This document shows, piece by piece, positions 63,104 to 64,000 of a stretch of DNA of 64,000 nucleotides. The position numbers and the translations under genes were made by a program. This DNA comes from Chroococcidiopsis thermalis PCC 7203. GTDB lineage: Bacteria > Cyanobacteriota > Cyanobacteriia > Cyanobacteriales > Chroococcidiopsidaceae. The first letter of the stretch is position 1. Every line of letters begins with the position of its first letter. A model generated the notes under the pieces. It searched no databases and was not told the DNA's origin. It saw only the letters and a program-made list of their open reading frames with translations. The stretch lies in contig NC_019695.1 of assembly GCF_000317125.1 (NCBI RefSeq), positions 422,336-486,335 of the forward strand. The letters are read 5' to 3'.

Positions 63104-64000
63104 ATGTCACAGCAGCAATACCGAATCGCGCTTTTACCTGGGGATGGCATTGGTCCCGAAATCATCCAAGTAGCGGTAGAGGTGCTAAAGCTGGTGGGAG
63201 AACAACTAAATATTGGATTTACGTTTCAAGAAGCCTTAATTGGTGGTGCAGCCATTGACGCTACAGGCGAACCCTTACCAGAGAAAACATTGGAGATTTG
63301 TCGTCACAGCGATGCGGTATTATTAGCCGCGATCGGCGGTTACAAATGGGATAACTTACCGCGCCACCAGCGCCCTGAAACGGGGTTATTAGGACTGCGA
63401 TCGGGTTTAGGTCTATTTGCCAATTTGCGCCCCGCCAAGATTCTGCCACAGCTAATTGATGCCTCTTCCCTGAAACGAGAAGTCGTAGAAGGGGTAGATA
63501 TTATGGTGGTGCGAGAACTGACAGGGGGAATTTACTTCGGACAACCCAAGGGCATTTTTTCCAGCGAAACAGGAGAAAAGCGGGGAGTCAATACGATGGC
63601 TTACGCCGAGTCAGAAATCGATCGCATTGGACGAGTTGCATTTGAAACAGCTCAAAAACGCAGGAACAAACTCTGTTCTGTCGATAAAGCGAACGTGTTG
63701 GAAGTTTCTCAACTGTGGCGCGATCGCATCACTGCCCTTGCCTCAGAATATCCCGATGTCGAACTCACCCACATGTATGTCGATAACGCTGCCATGCAGC
63801 TAGTTCGCAACCCGAAACAATTCGACACAATAGTTACAGGCAACCTTTTCGGTGATATTCTCTCAGACGAAGCAGCTATGCTGACAGGTAGTATCGGGAT
63901 GTTACCCTCCGCTAGTCTAGGTGCTAGTGGTGCAGGAGTTTACGAACCCGTCCACGGTTCCGCCCCCGACATTGCCGGACAAGACAAAGCAAATCCTCTA
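63104..64000 (+). CDS. leuB: 3-isopropylmalate dehydrogenase (partial, right edge)
   Basis: 299 codons are visible and the frame is open at the edge; the complete enzyme is about 360. [102 protein letters not shown] and [18 protein letters not shown] are all family blocks. Oxidative decarboxylation of 3-isopropylmalate in leucine synthesis, NAD-dependent. ATG 63104 ([15 protein letters not shown]) chosen. Confidence 0.96.
   Translation, partial: MSQQQYRIALLPGDGIGPEIIQVAVEVLKLVGEQLNIGFTFQEALIGGAAIDATGEPLPEKTLEICRHSDAVLLAAIGGYKWDNLPRHQRPETGLLGLRSGLGLFANLRPAKILPQLIDASSLKREVVEGVDIMVVRELTGGIYFGQPKGIFSSETGEKRGVNTMAYAESEIDRIGRVAFETAQKRRNKLCSVDKANVLEVSQLWRDRITALASEYPDVELTHMYVDNAAMQLVRNPKQFDTIVTGNLFGDILSDEAAMLTGSIGMLPSASLGASGAGVYEPVHGSAPDIAGQDKANPL

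Overview
The window is a chromosomal piece of a cyanobacterium. The evidence is the dense scatter of the octamer GCGATCGC (HIP1), together with cyanobacterial or plastid family genes: a GUN4-domain gene, DUF3318, CGLD27, a one-helix Hlip, an SLH/OprB porin, DUF2808 and an AMIN-TonB receptor. The many palindromic and heptameric repeats suggest a large, repeat-rich genome. I cannot name the genus from the sequence.

Layout: 1-3.5 kb holds the end of a WD40 protein, a Trp-rich small protein, a RAYT-type transposase sitting among its own repeat elements, a broken J-TPR-GUN4 gene and DUF3318. 3.5-9 kb is housekeeping: queE, yqeK, rsfS, CGLD27, asparaginase, initiator tRNA and a GTPase-like membrane protein. 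9-13.4 kb carries a secreted propeller protein, a PIN module and asnB. 13.5-17 kb is the wreck of an oligopeptide ABC operon around an intact flavin monooxygenase and an Asp/Glu racemase homologue. 17.3-27.6 kb contains marC and then a carbon-metabolism cluster: phosphoketolase, glycogen phosphorylase, GAPDH, a phosphatase/mutase, a methyltransferase and acetate kinase. 29.9-33.7 kb is a zinc-type uptake locus (ATPase and lipoprotein, no adjacent permease) divergent from a porin. 33.8-40.6 kb has hemB, an alpha/beta hydrolase, DUF4870, prfC, a 45-residue protein, an aldo/keto reductase and mnmH. 40.7-43.9 kb encodes one giant seven-repeat membrane protein. 44.3 kb is an Hlip.

44.6-49.2 kb is a tight four-gene operon: an OmpA-type inner-membrane protein, a Rab/Ras-like GTPase, a degenerate cyclase-homology protein and a histidine kinase. 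I regard it as the best candidate for an undescribed system, because the OmpA protein seems to carry a Roadblock/longin-like cytoplasmic domain of the kind that regulates such GTPases.

49.2-53.1 kb has YbjQ, tRNA-Ala(GGC), hisF, ruvB and a TPR protein. 53.3-58.2 kb mixes an ABC-2 exporter with several toxin-antitoxin loci, two of which are decayed. 58.2-62.9 kb is a siderophore locus (AraC regulator, TonB receptor, and a ferric-siderophore binding protein cut by a TGA). leuB runs off the right end.

A recurrent theme is gene decay. At least seven loci are broken by nonsense codons, frameshifts or internal deletions. Small palindromic elements sit between genes and, in two cases, inside open reading frames.
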